Assembly (NCBI GenBank): GCA_017394705.1
Contig: JAFPXH010000005.1
Coordinates: 186,001-250,000, forward strand
Length of the DNA: 64,000 bases
From: Paludibacteraceae bacterium
GTDB lineage: Bacteria > Bacteroidota > Bacteroidia > Bacteroidales > Paludibacteraceae
Direction of reading: 5' to 3'
In this document: positions 61,584-64,000 of the stretch, one piece after another
Layout of the letters: each line of letters begins with the position of its first letter
Numbering within the stretch: position 1 is the first letter of the stretch
Notes under the pieces: generated by a model
Seen by the model: only the letters and a program-made list of their open reading frames with translations
Databases searched by the model: none
What the model was told of the DNA's origin: nothing
Translations under genes and position numbers: made by a program

Positions 61584-63875
61584 TTATTTGATTTTTGTGC
61601 CAAGGACGTTATACATGTGTCCGCCGAAGAGGATGTAGAGTTGGTTCTCATGCAAGATCTTACGGCCAGAAGACTTGAATGTTTCTGCCGTGATCTCTTT
61701 GATGCCTTCGGGATTATTCCACAAGTCGAAATAGATCTCTATCTGCTTGAGATACATGGCTTTCATGGTGTTCTCCAGACGAATCTCCACGGTGCCGGAA
61801 GTAGGTTCGGCCAATTCGAATTCATACGTCTCCAGATGCTCGTCCAAAGACTCCGACTCGCCCACTTGATTGCCTGCGACAAACACACTCAGTACGCCAT
61901 CTCCGTTGGCAGCTGCGGTGACACGCACCATGGCTACACCGCAACCTGTCGTCTCTTCGGTCACTAACTTCACCCAGCCTGCAGGGTACGTTCCGGAGCC
62001 AAAGACGGCACCTTTCGTCTTATCATAAGAAGTGGTGTTATCATTGGCAATACTTACGTTCCAGACATATCCGCTCAACTCAGCATGCGTGTCCACACGG
62101 CAAGCGCCGGTGAACGTGTGACTATAGGTGTCACATCCGCTCTCTGACTGCTCACGCACGTTCGTGATAGTAAGGTATATATCGCTTGTGATAGCCGTCG
62201 CGGGCACAGAGATAAGGAGCGAGTCGCCGGCAAAAGATGCTACGTTAAGCAATTTACCGCCGCACTCTACACGTACTGCGCATGTTTCGGATGAGAGCGG
62301 TGCGTAGCCTTCTTTGGCTTTGAAGGAAACCGCGATATCTGTTACCGCATTTGTTTTGACATAAGCGCCATTAAAGCCGATGTACTCACCGATTTCTACA
62401 CCGGTATAGTCATAATGCAACCAATACCTCGTATTGTCTTTCATGAGGGCGAAGACCGAGCAGTCACTCATCGGATAGAAAATCTGTCCGGGTTGGCCGG
62501 CGTCTGCCACATTGCTGTTTTTGCGTGTGGACCAACCAAGGAAAGTATAGCCGGTATTGGCGATTACTGTAGGCAGGGTGACTCCGGCACCTTTTGTCTT
62601 TTCAGTAACAGATGCCGTCGCACAAGTTCCTTTGTCACTGCTGACGGAGAAATTAACGGTACATTTATCCACACCGTCTTGGAAATCCAAATAGATCACT
62701 CCGCCCTGCTCCTTAACATTGTTGAACCATTGTTTGTTACTGAACATCTTATATTCTGATGCTCCGGAAGGAAACAGATCGCCTTGCTTGCCAAAATAAC
62801 CGTTGGTGAGGTTGTCGGCCTTGTATTGCGGCGCTTTGCCATCTGCCTCAACGAGATCCACGCACATATGACGCTCTACGCTATTCACCTCGTCCGACTC
62901 CCATTTATTCTTCACATAATCGATCTTGGTGAGCATCAATCCGTGACCCGGGATGTACTGATCCCATCCGCTCTGTTGACGGTTCTCCAAGATATAGAAC
63001 TCGCGAGGGTCCGGACTCAGACCGTTGAGGTTCGATTGACCTGTTGCGGTGATAATAGCGCAGTCTCCAGATTCGTTAAGATCACGCAAACGCACATTCA
63101 TCGGTCCATCCAACAGAATGGGTTCTATCCATCCGAGATACCAACGTTCATATGCACTCATCGCGGAAGGGGTATTAGCCCCGTCATTGAAACAACCATG
63201 GTCCATTACGTCCCAGTCACCAAGGGTCTTGACAAGCAAGCCTGCCGTAGAACTGAAATTCGGCAATCCGAGGATATGTGCAAACTCATGAATAAAGGTT
63301 CCTATTCCGTCTCGTTTAGAGGGCGTACGCAGTTCCGGAACTGCACAGCACGAAGCTACAGTCTTTCCGTCCAATTGCACAAGATAGTCCAATTCCAATG
63401 TGGTCTCCAGATCATCCGTAAACTCCCATACTGCGTCCGGAAGATAGTCTTGTTTCTCGCCTTCTCCGGCATAGATCACAGCCAGGGCGTCAATACGGCC
63501 ATCACCATCTTGATCATAAAGTGTGAAATCCGCGAGATCTTCAACTGAATTACATGCGTCAGCAATCATCACTGCATCGCCGATATCGTCTCCTTCCTCG
63601 TCATTAGCTCCATAACTACGGCGATCCCCAGGCAAAGTAACCGGGCCGATAATATCAAACGACGGAGTGTATTGACCAAACGAATTGTCCGCGAAATACT
63701 TCTCCAAAGACGCTTTATAGACTGAAAAGTCCGTATTTTTGAACTGCACGTCCGTATAATTGGCCAAAATCACCGGCACTCGTTTGGGTTGAAGGTGACG
63801 CACTCCTCCGTTTGAAGAAGCGCTAACTGTCAATACTACAGATAATAATGTTATAATGAATAGTGTTTTTTTCAT
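61584..63875 (-). CDS. Secreted M6-family metalloprotease with type IX-like C-terminal tail
   Basis: The 763-residue protein has a signal peptide (MKKTLFIITLLSVVLTVSA), an M6-type zinc protease domain with GTFIHEFAHILGLPN (HExxH near residue 195) and LGDWDVMDHGCF, followed by an InlB/Flg_new-like repeat (TLPTVIANTGYTFLGWSTRK), a jelly-roll-like region, and a tail (KILHENQLYILFGGHMYNVL, then GTKIK) similar to that of the large pectinesterase. ATG 63875 overlaps the stop of V-ATPase subunit A as ATGA. It probably digests proteins outside the cell. Its place inside the V-ATPase operon is odd. Confidence 0.88.
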   Translation of the reverse strand: MKKTLFIITLLSVVLTVSASSNGGVRHLQPKRVPVILANYTDVQFKNTDFSVYKASLEKYFADNSFGQYTPSFDIIGPVTLPGDRRSYGANDEEGDDIGDAVMIADACNSVEDLADFTLYDQDGDGRIDALAVIYAGEGEKQDYLPDAVWEFTDDLETTLELDYLVQLDGKTVASCCAVPELRTPSKRDGIGTFIHEFAHILGLPNFSSTAGLLVKTLGDWDVMDHGCFNDGANTPSAMSAYERWYLGWIEPILLDGPMNVRLRDLNESGDCAIITATGQSNLNGLSPDPREFYILENRQQSGWDQYIPGHGLMLTKIDYVKNKWESDEVNSVERHMCVDLVEADGKAPQYKADNLTNGYFGKQGDLFPSGASEYKMFSNKQWFNNVKEQGGVIYLDFQDGVDKCTVNFSVSSDKGTCATASVTEKTKGAGVTLPTVIANTGYTFLGWSTRKNSNVADAGQPGQIFYPMSDCSVFALMKDNTRYWLHYDYTGVEIGEYIGFNGAYVKTNAVTDIAVSFKAKEGYAPLSSETCAVRVECGGKLLNVASFAGDSLLISVPATAITSDIYLTITNVREQSESGCDTYSHTFTGACRVDTHAELSGYVWNVSIANDNTTSYDKTKGAVFGSGTYPAGWVKLVTEETTGCGVAMVRVTAAANGDGVLSVFVAGNQVGESESLDEHLETYEFELAEPTSGTVEIRLENTMKAMYLKQIEIYFDLWNNPEGIKEITAETFKSSGRKILHENQLYILFGGHMYNVLGTKIK

Positions 63876-64000
63876 GCGGCTATCTGCTTCTCTGCAAGAA
63901 GTTCATCCAGTTTTTTGCGGTAATCTTCGAACTCTGCGGAGTGGAACTCACAATAGTTCATCTGCTTGCAGAGGTTGATGACGCGTTTGAAGTAATCGAT
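63872..64000 (-). CDS. V-type ATP synthase subunit A, C-terminal end (partial)
   Basis: The minus strand from the window edge encodes 42 residues (IDYFKRVINLCKQMNYCEFH, SAEFEDYRKKLDELLAEKQI, AA) and a TGA at 63874-63872. The segment FKRVINLCKQMNY followed by a helical tail is the typical end of V-type subunit A. The rest of the gene lies beyond the window. It shows that the M6 protease gene is embedded in the V-ATPase operon. Confidence 0.85.
   Translation of the reverse strand: MDYFKRVINLCKQMNYCEFHSAEFEDYRKKLDELLAEKQIAA

Noticed and set aside
62784..63548. 254-codon plus-strand ORF within the M6 protease
   Set aside because: Shadow of a protease gene with HExxH; no start signal or family motif.

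Overview
The window is chromosomal DNA of a member of the Bacteroidales (phylum Bacteroidota). The signs are many promoters of the Bacteroidota form (TTG, about 20 bp, TAnnTTTG), a TonB-dependent receptor, a reduced V-type ATPase operon, a Na+-pumping methylmalonyl-CoA decarboxylase operon, C-terminal tails that look like type IX sorting signals, and a very large type II-C Cas9. Two tandem pectinesterases suggest a life on plant material, such as a gut or rumen. No rRNA or tRNA gene was seen.

Layout. 0-6.6 kb: end of a TonB-dependent receptor, queH, an O-methyltransferase whose mRNA leader is a 23-bp tandem repeat of small upstream ORFs, an Lrp/AsnC regulator, trpS and an outer-membrane barrel. 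6.8-12.8 kb: two pectinesterases and a YidE-type transporter. 12.9-24.1 kb: a dense run of overlapping genes (MATE, lipoprotein, RND adaptor, RND pump, TolC, phosphopantetheinyl transferase, dnaX, YgiQ-type radical SAM protein), then an M23 peptidase. 25-31 kb: a Crp-type regulator, the methylmalonyl-CoA epimerase/decarboxylase operon (propionate formation with Na+ export) and a histidine kinase. 31-37.4 kb, minus strand: ispE and an operon of porin, imelysin, di-heme oxidoreductase and CcsA. 37.5-41 kb: an ohrR/glutathione peroxidase deletion scar, a small barrel protein, a DUF4491 protein, a ScdA_N-hemerythrin-LuxR fusion, a 970-bp gene-poor stretch and an XRE regulator. 41-45.8 kb: lon, an unknown gene, a rubredoxin gene of 44 codons and a BRO-domain gene. 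45.8-53.9 kb: the CRISPR-Cas locus. 54-64 kb, minus strand: secreted protein, ferritin, pfkA, fabD, and a V-type ATPase operon (A, [M6 protease], B, D, I, K) with a secreted metalloprotease inserted between subunits A and B.

The CRISPR locus is the most unusual part. cas9 and cas1 read leftward, straight into a 24-repeat array that starts 5 bp after the cas1 stop. cas2 lies on the other side of the array and points toward it, and a tracrRNA gene diverges from cas2. Eighteen repeats are 46 nt long. Six carry the same 21-nt block at one internal site, which makes them 67 nt (the last is truncated). Long and short forms alternate in blocks along the array. The block falls just outside the part of the repeat that pairs with tracrRNA.

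A second pattern runs through the window. Short-period tandem repeats, often 7 bp, sit at operon junctions and also lie in frame inside several conserved proteins (YgiQ, FabD, V-ATPase I, IspE, CcsA, MATE, O-methyltransferase).

All functions are read from sequence motifs recognised by eye. No database search, alignment or folding program was run.
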